A stretch of DNA of 64,000 bases, from positions 78,281,501 to 78,345,500 of the forward strand of contig CM066734.1 of the NCBI GenBank assembly GCA_033961575.1. The letters run 5' to 3'. The stretch's first letter is position 1, and the number at the start of each line of letters is the position of its first letter. The translations under genes and the position numbers were made by a program. The stretch is from Aselliscus stoliczkanus. Taxonomy: Eukaryota; Chordata; Mammalia; Chiroptera; Hipposideridae. Of this stretch, positions 11,150 to 23,330 are shown piece after piece. The notes beneath the pieces are model-generated. The model had not been told where the DNA came from and did no database searches. It worked only from the letters and a program-made list of their open reading frames with translations.

Positions 11150-13240
11150 CTAGGCCCCAGCCCTAACCCCACAAGCAAGGACTGAATGGGGATCATAGAT
11201 CTCCACCCTTTCCATGCAATGAAGAAGCCAACTAACACTCTTTTGAGATAGTGTCAGAGAAGACAAGTAATGATCCAATACTTTCTTTCATCTTACTAGC
11301 CAGTAATGAAATGACTCCCTGGTTTGAATCACTGATTGTCACATAGGGATCCTAGAATCCCAAGTCCAATGGCTGTGGTGCTTCTCCTGATTGGTGTAAG
11401 AAGAAGCCTCATGGAGAGTCAGGATTTTCACCATTGTGCAGCAGTAATGAGGCCATGAGCAGTGCAGAGTCAGTGGAGACCATCTAGGGAGTGGAAATTC
11501 CAACTCTTTCCCTGCAGTAATGAGCGCTTCTCTCTGGGGTGATAATGGAGGCCTATTGGGGAAGCTGGAATTCTATGTCCACCACTTGCTAGTAATAAGC
11601 TAGAGTTCCCCTTTATCTCAGCAGGAACAGTGTCAGGAAAAGCCAATTAAAAAATGTTTCTTAAATAAAATCAAAACTCATAATATAATATGAAAATGTC
11701 AAGGTTTCAATAGAAAATTGTCATGCCAGGAACCAGGAAGTTCTCAAACTGAATGAAGAGGAAAAAAATCAATAGATGCCAATACTGAGATGACAGAGAT
11801 GTTAGAAATCTCTTACCAAGGTTTTTAAGCAGCCATGATAAAAATACTTCAGTGAGCAATTAAAAACATCCTGGAAACAAGTTAAAAAAAAAAAAAAGAA
11901 AGCCTCAAGAAAGAAACAGAAAGTCATAGCAAAGAAATAAAAGCTATAAGGAAGATCGAAGAGAGAAATTTTAGAATTGAATAACACAGGAACTGAAATA
12001 AAGAGGTTATTATATGTGATCAATAATAGCAGAATGAAGAAGATGGAGGAAAAAAAATCAGTGAAGTAGGAAATAGAATGATACAAATTACTCAAACTAA
12101 AAGAAAAAAAAAGATTGAAAATAGATTGAAAAAATAAATAAATAAAGCCTCAAGGACTTTTGAGACAATAAAAGATCTAACATTCTAAATTTTGTTCTGT
12201 GAAGGAGCCTGACAAGAGGATGGAAAGATAAGCTACAGGGTAGAAGAAAATATTGCAGGCCACCTATCTGAAAAAAGACTAGTGTCTAGAACATATAAAG
12301 AATTCTCAAAAGTCAGCAGTTTAAAAAAAAAAAATCCAATTAGGAAATGAGCGAAACACATGGAAACACTTCACCAAGGATATGCAGATGACAAATAAGC
12401 GCAGGAAAAGATGTGTCTGACATCATTAATCATTAGGAAAATCCTAATAAAAAACTATCAGAATTGCTAAAATAATTTTAAAAAATACTGACAATACCAA
12501 ATGCTAGTGAGGATGCCCAGAAACTGGATAGCTCATATTGATGATGGGAATGTAAAATGGTGCAGCCACTCTGGAAAAAGAATTGAAAGAAAAGAAAGAA
12601 AAACTAAACATGCAACTACCACACAACCCAAGAATTGCACTCCTGGACATTTATCCCAGAGAAATTTAAATTTAAATTTATACAAAAACCTATACATCAT
12701 TTTTTATTACAGTTTTACTTGAAATATCCAAAAGCTTGAAACAACCCAGTTATCCTTCAACAAGTGAATGGTTATTAAAACTGGGGCACATCCATATCAT
12801 GCAATACTACTCAGCAATAAAAATAATCAAATTATTGATATGCACAATGCTGGGAATGGATCTCCAGGACATCATGCTGAGTGAAAAAAAGCTAACACCA
12901 AAATGGTACATACTAGATGGTTCCAATTACATAACATTCATGAGAGGATAAAATTATAGACATGGAAAACAGGTTAGTAATTACCAGGGGTTAAGGGAGT
13001 TGTGTGGGTTGGAGGCATGTGCACTTGGTTTACAAGGTATGATGAGGGACATGATGGAAATGTCTTGTATTTGACCATATCAATGCAATGTCAATATCAT
13101 TTCTGTGGCACTGTACTGTAGTTTTACAAGATGTTACCATTGGGAAAACTGGGTAAAGATACACATGATCTCTCTTTATTATTTATCACAACTGTATATG
13201 AATCTACAATAAGCTCAAAACAAAATGCTTAATTACAAAA
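11150..13240 (+). mobile_element. Old sense L1 with most of ORF2 deleted
   Basis: Bases 11150-11650 resemble an old L1 5'UTR. Bases 11700-12190 match the coiled-coil part of L1M-type ORF1 ('aactgaatgaagagg', 'gatgacagagatgttagaa', 'gaaataaagaggtta'). Bases 12190-13240 match the last third of ORF2 and the 3'UTR, ending in the 'acaataagctcaaaa' region. The ORF1-to-ORF2 C-terminal jump near 12190 means endonuclease and most of the RT are missing. All frames carry stops, so this is a dead remnant. Confidence 0.75.
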
Positions 13241-13759
13241 ACCACATAGACCTTGTATAATCTTCACTTGCATATCTGTTTTTAACTTCAGAATATGTAG
13301 AATGAAAATGAGTTTTCTCCCTCTTTTTGTTCTTCTTCAATAGAAATATTTATAATTAATTTTGCATTTTGCAGCATGCTTGAAGGAAAACATCTCCTCA
13401 AAATAGATGCTTATTTGTTTAACAGCCACCAAATACAGAATATATTGTTTAATCCATACTTTCAGATTCAGTTAAGAAGGACTAGTATATGCCTCTGTTT
13501 GAACTCAGGAAGTCTTAACCTAAATCTCAAATCCTTAACTATAATGTGCATTCCTGCACTGAATCATTCATATTTGGATTAACTTCCAAAATATATATCT
13601 ATTCTGGAACTGTTTATTGAGTTTCGGATGCATAGAAACAGCTGTGTAATGAATATAAAGTAGCTGCCAAAATTTTAGCATGTTAAAACCAGATTTATTA
13701 GAATATCAGAGTATGGACTCTAAACTCAGTCTGGGTTTCTATTTTTACCCGACCAATTA

Positions 13760-14270
13760 CCATATTTTGCTGTGTATAATGCACATTTATGTCCAAATTT
13801 GTGAGGGGAAAATAAGAATACACATTATACATGGGTAGTTCTAATTCTGTATCTATATAAATGTTTTTAATTCTTGTACTTATGCTTATGAGTTAAAAGT
13901 GTAACTCTCGAAATCAATAAAGATATCTGTATGCAAAATAATACTCTGAAATACAGCTATCAGTTTTGTTGAACTTACAACTTGCAAGGATGAAGAGATT
14001 TTGGCCTTTTATGATGTGTAAATGTCGTAAATTTGTTACGGGTACATAAAATTTCTTGTACCTTGTATCTGTTCTTGTGTTTTGTAATTACGTTTTACAT
14101 AAAATTTCTTGTATAGAATATATAAGGAAATAAATATGAAAATTCCTTTATAGTACAAAAAACAAGTACCTAAATGTAAACAAATAAAATTTTGAATTAA
14201 AGCCAAAGATTTTTTACCCTGAAAGTTTGGGCCAAAAACGAGGGTGTGCATTATACATGGCAAAATATGG
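13760..14270. mobile_element. TA-flanked MITE, 511 bp
   Basis: Inverted ends CCATATTTTGC-TG-TGTATAATGCACA (left) and the complement of TGTGCATTATACA-TG-GCAAAATATGG (right) match over about 25 bp. Weaker complementarity runs on to about 60 bp. The element is bounded by TA at 13758-13759 and 14271-14272, the Tc1/mariner target. The interior is AT-rich with no transposase. A TA duplication is short, so superfamily is inferred; other superfamilies are not excluded. Confidence 0.7.
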
Positions 14271-14279
14271 TAGTAGTTG

Positions 14280-14440
14280 TATAACTTTATGTATTTTGAT
14301 TAATCCCTTTGAATCTTAATTTCCTTATCTGTAAAACAAGGAAAATTTTATAGCTATCTTGGTGGACTTTTGTGGGCACTGAATTAATACATGTTAAGTA
14401 CTAAGATCAGTGCCTGGCACATAATGCTCAATCAATGTGA
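14280..14440 (+). repeat. MIR SINE
   Basis: Classic order: TTAATTTCCTTATCTGTAAAA, then GGGCACTGAATTAATACATGTTAAG, then CAGTGCCTGGCACATAATGCTCAAT. This is the sense strand of the MIR core and its right part. It is diverged, as expected for this ancient mammal-wide family. Confidence 0.85.
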
Positions 14441-14477
14441 ATTATGTACTATAAATAATAGAAGAAGTTGCTATGTC

Positions 14478-15208
14478 ACCTTCTATCAAATCGTGTCCCT
14501 TCCTGTGTACCTCATCTCCAGATGCTGAGCCTGAAACACGTGTAGGCACACTTCGCTCCAGTGTACCTTTCCTGGTGCACCAGGCCCTCCAGTCTTGTGG
14601 AGACAAGGCGTGCCCTCCCCCACCAGGCCATATGTTAGAGCCAGCTATGCCCCTCACTGTACCATTGTGAGGAGGCTCCAAAGGTGGTACACTCAGACCC
14701 CATATAACCCTGTTGATGTTAAAGGACTTGGGGCCTATCTAGCAATCATGGTTCCCAGGTGGCTTTCATCCATGTTAGCCCTGGTCAAGCCTGGAATGGC
14801 TACCGAGATCGTGAGATCTGGGTTCATGAAACAGGTTTCAGAGAGGCACAATCTTGGTAGTGAAGTATGTCCCCTTTATGGCCTGGCCTATTCCTCTATG
14901 GCTCAGAGGCAGGGACCTACCCCAGGAGGCCAGGAGGCCTGGCTCCTGCACTTGCTTGTGCATGTACAACAGTTCATGTCCAACCATCTTCCCTCAGTTA
15001 TCCAGGCTCTCTAGGTCTGTTCGGAAAAGGGCCAACCTGGCCAGGCAGGCCATCTTCCTGGGACCAGAGGTTCCCTCACACTGCAATCCTGATGTGGAGC
15101 CTGGGCAGGATTTTACAGCCAGAACCCTTATGACCCTGTTGTCTGACTGGGTCATAAGACATCTCTAGTAGTCAGACGACCCAGGTGTCCAAAAAAAAAA
15201 AAAAAATG
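14478..15208 (+). pseudogene. GC-rich block ending in poly(A): candidate processed retrocopy
   Basis: About 720 bp of markedly higher GC content than its surroundings ends in a pure A run at about 15192-15208. That is the form of a retroposed transcript read on the plus strand. Three overlapping frames stay open for 65-139 codons, but none gives a recognised protein, and the open frames follow from the GC content. No clear TSD was found next to the poly(A). It may be a processed pseudogene, a retrocopy of a noncoding RNA, or an unrecognised retroelement. Confidence 0.4.
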
Positions 15209-16740
15209 AGGCATGTATGTCTGATCTCAGTGAATGAAATGATGGTTCATCTACTGGCTAAGTAAAACTTAAACATTAATCTTTATTAAATACTTCATAT
15301 TTAATGTTTTAAATGTTTTTGATATTTCCATCTTAAAATATCTAGACTTTATTATCTTTTCTTCATCTAAATTATATAACATTAGTGATAGTTGGTTGTA
15401 AATAATAACAATTAATTTTTGTTTATTCATCTAGGAGGTGTTAGATACAAAAATGGCATCACTTGTGCTAAAGAACCGTGATACCAAAACTAGATGAATA
15501 GTTGGCCTAATTGCTTGCTCAGTCTCTCCCAGAAGCATGCTCTTAATCAACTAGTCTGGAATCTTCTGGTCATTACAAATAAGGTAAATCTGTAAGTGGG
15601 CCTTCTCCACCCACAACCCCCACAGAAAGAAAAGGCAATCTGCTTGATAAAAAAAATAAATAAAAATAATTTTGTTGGTCCCTTCTCCCAAAAGATGTTG
15701 TGGTCTAAAAATAATCCTTTCTTTTATTCTCTTCATAGCTTCCTTGCCCTACCCTTCTTCCTATAAACACCTTGCATTTGTACAACCCCTTGAATTGGCT
15801 TTCTAGTTGCTAGATGGGATACTGCCCAATTCATGAATTAATAAAGCCAATTAGATCTTGAGATTTACTCAATTAAATTTTGTTATTTCACAGAAAGAAA
15901 CTCACTTAAAACATTGTGTATATCTTAAATGGGATGGGGAGTCTGAAATGAGGCTTGGAAAAAGAAGGAATTCGGCCCTTTCAGGGAGTTGAGTAATAGA
16001 AACTTATCAACAGCCTATTGGGGCATTGACTCTAGAATGAATAAACTCTAGGATGAATAAACTCCATTATGCATTGGTTCTAATGTAGATAACTTGCCTC
16101 TAATGCAGATAGTGTATCTCAGGGAAATCAGTAGATGGCTGATTTCCCTGAGATATGCTATTGAGAGCTAAAATATAATTGTATTTACTAGCAAGTTAAC
16201 TACTCAGCTGCGTTGATAGGGAGAAGTCCATTTTGCTGTTACCATCATAATCTTCATTTCTGGCTCTGTGGATACTGTTTATGATCCTATCTGCAAATTC
16301 CAGTGTGGCTAAGGAGAGTGTTTGACTAGCATCCAGTTAGTGGGTGTTCTGACCATTTATAGGAACATAGATAATAGGCACATAGGATATGATAGAAAAC
16401 TGGTGGACCTTAATCAAAGAAGGGAGGGATATGTAATACCAGATGTGATATGGTAGGAGATGCAGGTAGGTGACAGAATTTGCAGCCCCTGTAATCTGTG
16501 TTAATGTGGTTTGTTATCATCCTAAGGTAGTAACTAGCCAAAAAAGGTGTTAGACATGGAAAAGATTTAAAACTAAAGTAATCAGTTTGAGCTAACATAA
16601 TTATACATGTTGTTCACATTTCAGTTTAGATTCCACCTCCTCCTGAGAGTTTTTTAAAGCCCATGTTACACATATACTCAATATATGGTTATATTCCTTC
16701 TCTATTTACATTCAAAACACACCATGATTAGTCTTTCATA
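15209..16740. other. Unassigned DNA
   Basis: No gene or repeat family is recognised. It contains the hairpin at 16109-16161 (separate entry). Short local duplications precede it: a gaataaactc(t/c)a phrase twice near 16036-16066, and a ctaatg(t/c)agata phrase twice near 16079-16111. Confidence 0.5.
16109..16161. repeat. Near-perfect short inverted repeat (hairpin)
   Basis: Arms of 23 bp (16109-16131 and 16139-16161) match at 21 positions, with a 16-bp perfect core next to a 7-nt loop (tagatgg). It is shorter than most pre-miRNAs. No flanking TSD or known MITE ends were seen. Origin unknown. Confidence 0.8.
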
Positions 16741-16755
16741 GTATTTACGAATAGG

Positions 16756-16756
<1 letters not shown>

Positions 16757-16805
<49 letters not shown>
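16757..16805. repeat. (TA)n microsatellite
   Basis: About 24 uninterrupted TA units, starting after aggtat and ending before atgtaag. Confidence 0.95.
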
Positions 16806-16808
<3 letters not shown>

Positions 16809-16809
16809 A

Positions 16810-17460
16810 GAAATGTCCAAACCTGTAGAGAACTTTAATGAGTTTATATGAGCCAAACTGATGACAATCGCCCGGAAGCAAAATCTCAACAGATTAAGAA
16901 AATGCTCTGGAGAATGGCAGGTAGTTTTGCAATTTATTTTATCCATTAGAATAAAAGAAGGAGATGTAAGGAGAGTTACATGAAATCCATGGTGGTAGAT
17001 TAATAGAGTGGGAGAAACTGAAGTGGCGAACTCTCTGGGATTGAATACAAAGTAAAATGGAAACATACTTCTTCTATATTGGTGAGCACAGGACAGTTAG
17101 CAATTAACATTATAGAGAATTTAGAGATGGTATTGGGGAAACAAGGTAACAATGAGAGTTTCTGTTGTCTCCTGTTCTGGTGGAGTGGGTTATGTCCTGA
17201 GGGTCCAGAAAAAGGGATCACTTTGACATTCCAAGGGTATGTTATATTAAATGCAAAAAAGACAATAGGCAGCTTCACCTAAGGTAAAGACTGACCTTTG
17301 TCAAGGAAGCTACAGGCCAAGGGTGTGACTACCTGCCATACCTGCTTTTAGTTAGGAATTTTTATGTTCAGACCATCCTATGTGGTTAATTTTGGTTTCT
17401 GAGTTTGTAGGTCCTGCCATGCTGGCCTCACTTGAGCTGTTAGGTATAATATATGGTCCC
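16810..17460 (-). mobile_element. Probable ERV/LTR fragment, antisense
   Basis: The phrase 'gagaactttaatgagttta...gagccaaactgatgacaat' resembles the antisense poly(A)-signal region of mammalian ERV LTRs (ATTAAAG on the minus strand). The right part (17290-17450) is also LTR-like. There are no TSDs and no intact viral frame. Moderate to low confidence. Confidence 0.4.
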
Positions 17461-17478
17461 TTTTTTTAATATATTCTT

Positions 17479-17629
17479 ATATATATATATAGCTAGCTAG
17501 CTAGCTAGCTAGTTAGCTAGCTAACTAGCTAGATATAGATATAGATATAGATATAGATATAGATATATAGATATATAGATATATAGATATATAGATATAT
17601 AGATATATAGATATATAGATATATAGATA
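17479..17629. repeat. Compound TAGC / GATATA microsatellite
   Basis: A (TA)n run passes into (GCTA)n, then (GATATA)n and a TATAGATA array. About 150 bp, with a stepwise change of unit. Confidence 0.95.
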
Positions 17630-19270
17630 AAAGTTTAGTCTCTTCTAGACCAGTTTCCTTGAAAATATGGACTAGGTCTTTCACACACATGGTCCACAGA
17701 AGAAACTCAATACATTCTTATCAAATAAAGGTTTAAGCCTTAAGTATGGTATTCATTATTGTCATATATTCTGTGCTATTACACCAACTTCATATTAATT
17801 ATTGTCTTCTGGTAATGAATCTCTATATCACATAATATGTTCTGAAAGTTCATATTTCTCTACTAATCTAATGGTAGAAATCTTCTGCAACTTTATCAAA
17901 TTCCAAGCATTTCATTTGTAGGTAAAAATGAAACAAGAAGAATAAGCTGAAATATCAATTCTAAATTTGTGTAATGATTCAACAAGGAATTAGTTAAAAT
18001 CAAAAATCCTTTTATGATACTGTCTATACTACATCATATCTTAATTATAATCTAGTAAATATATGTCATTATTTCCCAGATTGTGTGTTGTGTAAAATTC
18101 GTATTTTGTTTTCTCACCAAAGTTAAAAAAATAAAGCCATTAGAAAGTAAGGTCAAGGATTTCATTATACATGAAAACATTATTAGAGCTAAGAAGATAA
18201 GTGTCGTGCTGTGCTTTAGCTTTGTTTCCAGTAATTTGTTTCCTGAAATGGGTCATATTTTCCCTTTAGCTATTTGTAAAATAATCACAATTATATTTTT
18301 TCCTTTTTTCTAAAGCTAGCACCAAATTAGCAAATTAAAAGGCAATTTTCATTGTTGCTTATTTTGAGTGATTTATCAATTCATCTTGTATTTTAACTAG
18401 TATGTTCCATTCACAAAACAACCAATGTTACATAATTTAAGATAACAGGTACATTGATTTTAATATGCTTTATTTTTATGTTTAATGTTGCACAATATCA
18501 CCCAAAAAACAAATCTAGATGTGATTTACCTACAGTTAAATAAAGTATACCTTTTTCTCATATTGAATAACAAAGACTTGTTATCCAAAATTATATAATT
18601 TAAAAATAATGCAGAATATAATAATACTAGACCAATGGTAAAATCCATAACCAAAGAATTGCCTCTATCTCAGCTCCTGGTCAAAGTCAGTTTAGCAATT
18701 GTAACTTCAAATGTATTGACTAATTTGGTTTGCCCTAACTCTTGCCCACATCATGTCTAGCTTTCCTTCCTGATTGGCAGCTAGGCTGATCTGTAGAGAC
18801 ATTGGTTCAATATTAGTTATACATGGAATAGATTACATAGGTTTCTCCATCACCTCCTGCAAGTGCTTAAGATCTAAACATTACAATAAATCAGTTATTC
18901 TACTATATCAATGTCATAGATAAATCACTTATTTTATCATGCATTCTGTTTCCATTTCTTTGATCAAACACTAACTGGTTAAGGTATATGACATAGTTTT
19001 CAAATCAATATGCTTTCATTTCTTTTTATATAAAATACAAGTACATGGGAGGGAAACTGTAAAATGCCCCTGAGGATTTCAACAATCATCTAACCCGAGT
19101 ATTGTCAATGGAACCGTATTAAATGTAGATGCAATTTATAAAATGCTATCACAACCACATTTTACAAAACAGTTTACCAATTAAAGTTTGAATTAGAAGT
19201 TTTCCTCCCAGTTAAACGCATAAGAAAAAAAGGTCCAATATAATTAAATTAATTAAATTTATAGCAGTAA
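17630..19270. other. Unassigned AT-rich DNA
   Basis: No repeat family, RNA gene or coding sequence recognised. Open frames are short and of low complexity. Confidence 0.6.
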
Positions 19271-19274
19271 GAAT

Positions 19275-19380
19275 GGGCCGGCCAAGTAGCACAGTGGTTA
19301 AGCAAGCCAGCGCAGCCCTGGTTCGGGTCCCACATATGAGAGCCAGTGACACTGTCCTCAAAAAAAAAAAAAAAAAAAAA
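19275..19380 (+). mobile_element. tRNA-derived SINE, copy B (plus strand)
   Basis: Starts GGGCCGGCCAAGTAGCACAG, retains GGTTCGGGTCCCACATATGA, and ends in a run of about 20 A. Compared with other copies it has a deletion in the anticodon-arm region. TSDs are not clear. Confidence 0.85.
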
Positions 19381-20712
19381 GGCAATTATTGAGTAATGAA
19401 ACAAACAATAAAATATGTGGCCTTAGCTTGTAAAAACATTGTAATTACACAGTAATTTATGGATTAGAAATGGTGAACTCTTTGAAGATTCAGATGGTTT
19501 ATTCTTATTAATCCAAGCTCCTCCTCATATACATATATATGTAAATAAACAAAAACATCTTTAGATTGTTTAAAAGATATAAAAATCCTGACATTATTGC
19601 AAGACAAAGGTATAGAAGTGTGTATTTCTTATCTCTGGCAAATGTACCATAAAATAAATATCAATAAAATGAAAAGTTAATGATACCTAAATTTGAAAAC
19701 ATTGCATTTTAAAAATGTATATAAAACACACCATCAGAAACAAAGTTCAAATATTACTACCAATAAAACAAACAAGTCAAAATTTAGGAGAGAATATTAT
19801 TAAAAAATTAGAATAAAAAGTTTCAGAGGAGCATTAAGAAGTGTTAAAGAAGGAACAGATCAGGTCCAACAGACTATTTTTGAGTTCTGAATCACAAATT
19901 TCAGTAGGAACATTGACATCATAATGTGCCTTATAAGAAGAATGAAAACTTTTCAATGAAAGAAATTAAAATGTTGGAAAGTTTACTTTAGGAAAGAAAA
20001 GCAAGAGGACTCCAGATATCTAGTATGCTGCTCTTCAAAAGAAGAAATTATGATGACAAGCCATTCAAAATAAATGGGTGGATATTATAAAATTCTTAAG
20101 CCCCAAGAACAACTCTCCATGGAACAAGTGTTTTGAATTTGGGGATAATCTTCTCTAAGAAAGAACAAGCTTCTATTAATTTAATTGATGTAAGTGAAGA
20201 CTTCAGTTTCATTTCTTAAGGGATAATATAGAACGTTCCCCTCTTCAAGAAAACAACTGTGTTTGATGTTTACTAACTCCTTGTCACCCTAGTTGTTAGA
20301 AATGTTATATATTATTTAATATAGTAAGTGGCATGTTAGTAAGCTAGTTGACTTAATAACTTATTTTCATATAACAACTGCTACTCAAAGTAGAATTTAA
20401 TTATAATTTCATTACTATATTTTATTTCAATTGAAAACAATAATTTCATTGATTTTTGAAGATAACATCAATTGTCTTGATGTCAAGGGCTGGAAGCAAA
20501 TTATTTGGCATTTAGAAAATTAATTTATTTGTCCTCTTCTATGAGAAAAGTAAGTTGGTCTTACTTTATAAGTAAATATGAATAGTGTATTTGAATTTAT
20601 AAGCAGTTAACAGGACTGTTAAGTGATAACTTAAAATAGAATACAGGGAGAGGAAGTTATTACTTATAGTATATATTTCAACATCCATAAAATGATGTGA
20701 TATTATACACAG
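19381..20712. other. Unassigned AT-rich DNA upstream of the L1
   Basis: No gene or repeat family recognised. The 16-bp left TSD of the L1 (20713-20728) ends this stretch. Confidence 0.6.
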
Positions 20713-20879
20713 AAAAATAGTTATACGAGAGAGAGGGGTGCAAGATGTCGGCTGTAAGACAGGCTCCCTGAGTTCTCCCCTGGAAATATATACACTTTGA
20801 ACTTCTGTAACTCTTCAAAGGGACGTCTACTCATCACACAGAGCAACTAAGAGTCTCATACAACCATTGCTGGAAGTTG

Positions 20880-21680
20880 GGCAGGCCAGGCGAGTAGGGG
20901 AAGAAGGCGGCAAGTGCGTGAGGTGCAGCCCGCACCGCGGCTGCAGAGGCCCCGAGCTTCAGAGAGCAGATCGGTGACTGTTCCCACTGTTTGCTCCCTG
21001 CACCCCACAGCCCACCTAGAGTACAGCAACAGCACAACGATCTGCAACCTGAGAAAGAAGCCTCAGGCTGGGCAAGTGCGGGAGGAGAGAGAGGAGACGA
21101 CTGTGCAGAGGTACGAGCTGCACCTGCGGCTCCCAGGTCCCCAGGAAGCAGGGTGCAGAGTCTGGCAGCAACAGGGCAAGATCAATCTCTGCACCCGCCG
21201 GGTTCGGGGATCAGTCTCTGCGTCCACCGGGTCCCACGGAGTGCAACAAGAGCACCTCAGCGCACAGACGCTGAGGCAGAAGCCTGAAACCGGGCGAGTA
21301 GGGGAAAAAAAGAATACTCGCGTGGAGATGCAGTGCGCGCCAGGGGGAGACACAGGTTCCTGAGAGAGAGAGCAGGGATCTGAGCCGCGGCAGGGTGCAC
21401 ACAGTCCCCTAAACCCCAGCAGTCCCTCTGGGAGAGCAGCAGGAACACCGTGGTGTGCACAGGTTCGGAGGCAGAAGCCTGAAACCGGGCGAGCAGGAGA
21501 AGAAAGAATACTCGCGGGGGGTGGGGGGTGGGGGGCAAACGCGCATGGCAGAGATACAGGTCCCCGGGAAACAGACCGAAATTTGAGCCACTGCAGGGTG
21601 CGCGCAGCCCCTAAACCGTGGCAGTCTCTTTGGGAGAGCAGCAGGAACTCCTCCGGAGCCTATGAGGCAAAGGCCTTAGC
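20880..21680 (+). promoter_or_regulatory. L1 5'UTR monomer-like tandem array
   Basis: The motif GGC(G/A)AGT(A/G)GGGGAAG recurs at about 20891, 21073, 21295 and 21490, spacings of 182, 222 and 195 bp. Further shared text surrounds it: GAGGCAGAAGCCTGAAACCGGGC at the last two, and GCAGGGTGC(G/A)C(A/G)CAG...CCTAAACC downstream of each. This fits three to four degenerate ~200-bp monomers. The block is CpG-rich against an AT-rich background. In mouse L1, tandem 5' monomers carry promoter activity; the same role here is inferred. Confidence 0.65.
21516..21535 (+). promoter_or_regulatory. G-quadruplex-type motif in L1 5'UTR
   Basis: Three consecutive runs of six G separated by single T residues lie in the last 5'UTR monomer. 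The runs are long enough to supply four G3 tracts. The matching position in the previous monomer lacks the G runs, so this is a local expansion. Confidence 0.7.
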
Positions 21681-23330
21681 TCAAAACTGTGTTGGGACTG
21701 TGTTTTATTTTGTTTTGTTTTATTTTGGTTTTTTACTTGTTTGTTTGTTTATTTTTCCTCCTCTCTTGGACAGAAAGCAAAAAAAAATAAAAGAACAACT
21801 ACAGAAATAAAAACCTATCCTCACCCTTCCTCAGAAATCTTGGCTCCCGCCAAGCCAAAGTCTTAAACTAACCCCTGAATGGAACAATAAGGGAAGACCA
21901 CAGAAGTACTCCTACCTATAGGAGGTCAAGGATTTCCGCCCCAGAAGAGACTGCAGAGTGAGACTACCTACTCCACCCCCACCTTTCCTGCAAGGCTTAG
22001 GAGGTAGGGCAGGTTCTGCTGCTGCTGCACACACTAACAGATTCCTGGCAGCTGGCTTTTGGCAACAGGAACTCTCTCATTCTCTATAGCTGTCAATGGA
22101 AAGGGTGCCCAAAGCCACTCATTGAGCCTTTGGGGTGCGCAGCCTGGCTTGTGACAGGCGAAAGAAGAAACGGCAGTGACTTTGGAAAAACTACCAATCA
22201 CACAACACAACCACACTCAAGTACAGCAAACCTGTAGTGCCAGGAACATGCTAGGCGTCAGGTGGCCGTCTTTGTTCCCACAAGATGCAGAGGACAACCT
22301 GAAGAGAGCTTGGTGGACTTTAGCCAAGACTGGCACTGGCTTTGACTTTTTTTTCCCTTTATTGGTTGCTTGTTTTGATTGTTTTTGTTTTTTATTTCTA
22401 TTTCATTATTATCATTTTCTAGTTCTTAATATAGGCATATATATGAGTTTATATAGGTGAAAATATGTCCACATATATGGGTGTGTATATATATATATAT
22501 TTTTTCGTTCTTTTTCTTTCTTTCCCACACTCACTTTCTCCCTTCTTTTGTTCATTCTTCTCACCACTATACTTTTCCTCCATTTCTTTTTTCTGCAAAT
22601 TTTATTTTATTTTTATATTTTTTTCTTTGGCATAGCTATTTGGGTTCTCATGTTTTTTCCGTTTTTTATTTTATGATATTATATTGTAGTGTGTTTCCTC
22701 TTCTGTTCTTTTTTGTGTGAGGTGGTTGTTTTTTGTTTGTTTGTTTTCTTCTTTTGTATGTTTGATATTTCTGTACAAATTGACTGTAGGTTGTTGGTTG
22801 TTTTTTTTTTACATGTGAGAGCATTTGATTTCCTTTGGTGGCTGTGGGAGTTTTACTTGTTAATCTGTTTTGCTCTAAAATCGCTCTGCAACTGGGCCTA
22901 CACAAACAGACACAAGAATCATCATACCCACAGGCCAACTTTAGATAAAACCAGAGCATTTCTGGGTTTGACATACAAGAGTCACACCCAAAAAGAAGTC
23001 GCTACAGGTTCAAGGGCCCAAAGGGTCCATACCTCATCAGAGGGGTCAACCCTCTCACAGCAGCTCATAAACTGCGGACACTGCTGATCCTCACAGCTAA
23101 TCAGTCTGGGAATCAATCCCACCTACTGACAAGCCAAAAGTAATCAAAGCTCAACTTCAACAGGTGAAGACACAACACAAGGAACACCTCAGATATACAT
23201 GCGCAAGACAATAGGGAGACTGAGTAATTCAAATATAAAGGACACACACCGTATAAGTTTACCCCAAAAAGACTGAGAGACTTAGGGGATCTATCTGTTG
23301 TATCGAAGCAAGCACAAAGAGTAAACCATA

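Noticed and set aside
14595..15014. A 139-codon open frame in the GC-rich block
   Set aside because: Two other frames in the same block are open too and none resembles a known protein, so the GC content explains it. The block is kept only as a candidate retrocopy.
20914..21363. A 149-codon open frame, plus overlapping frames on both strands
   Set aside because: Lies in the GC-rich monomer array of the L1 5'UTR, where stop codons are rare by composition. The frame repeats with the monomers and matches no L1 protein.
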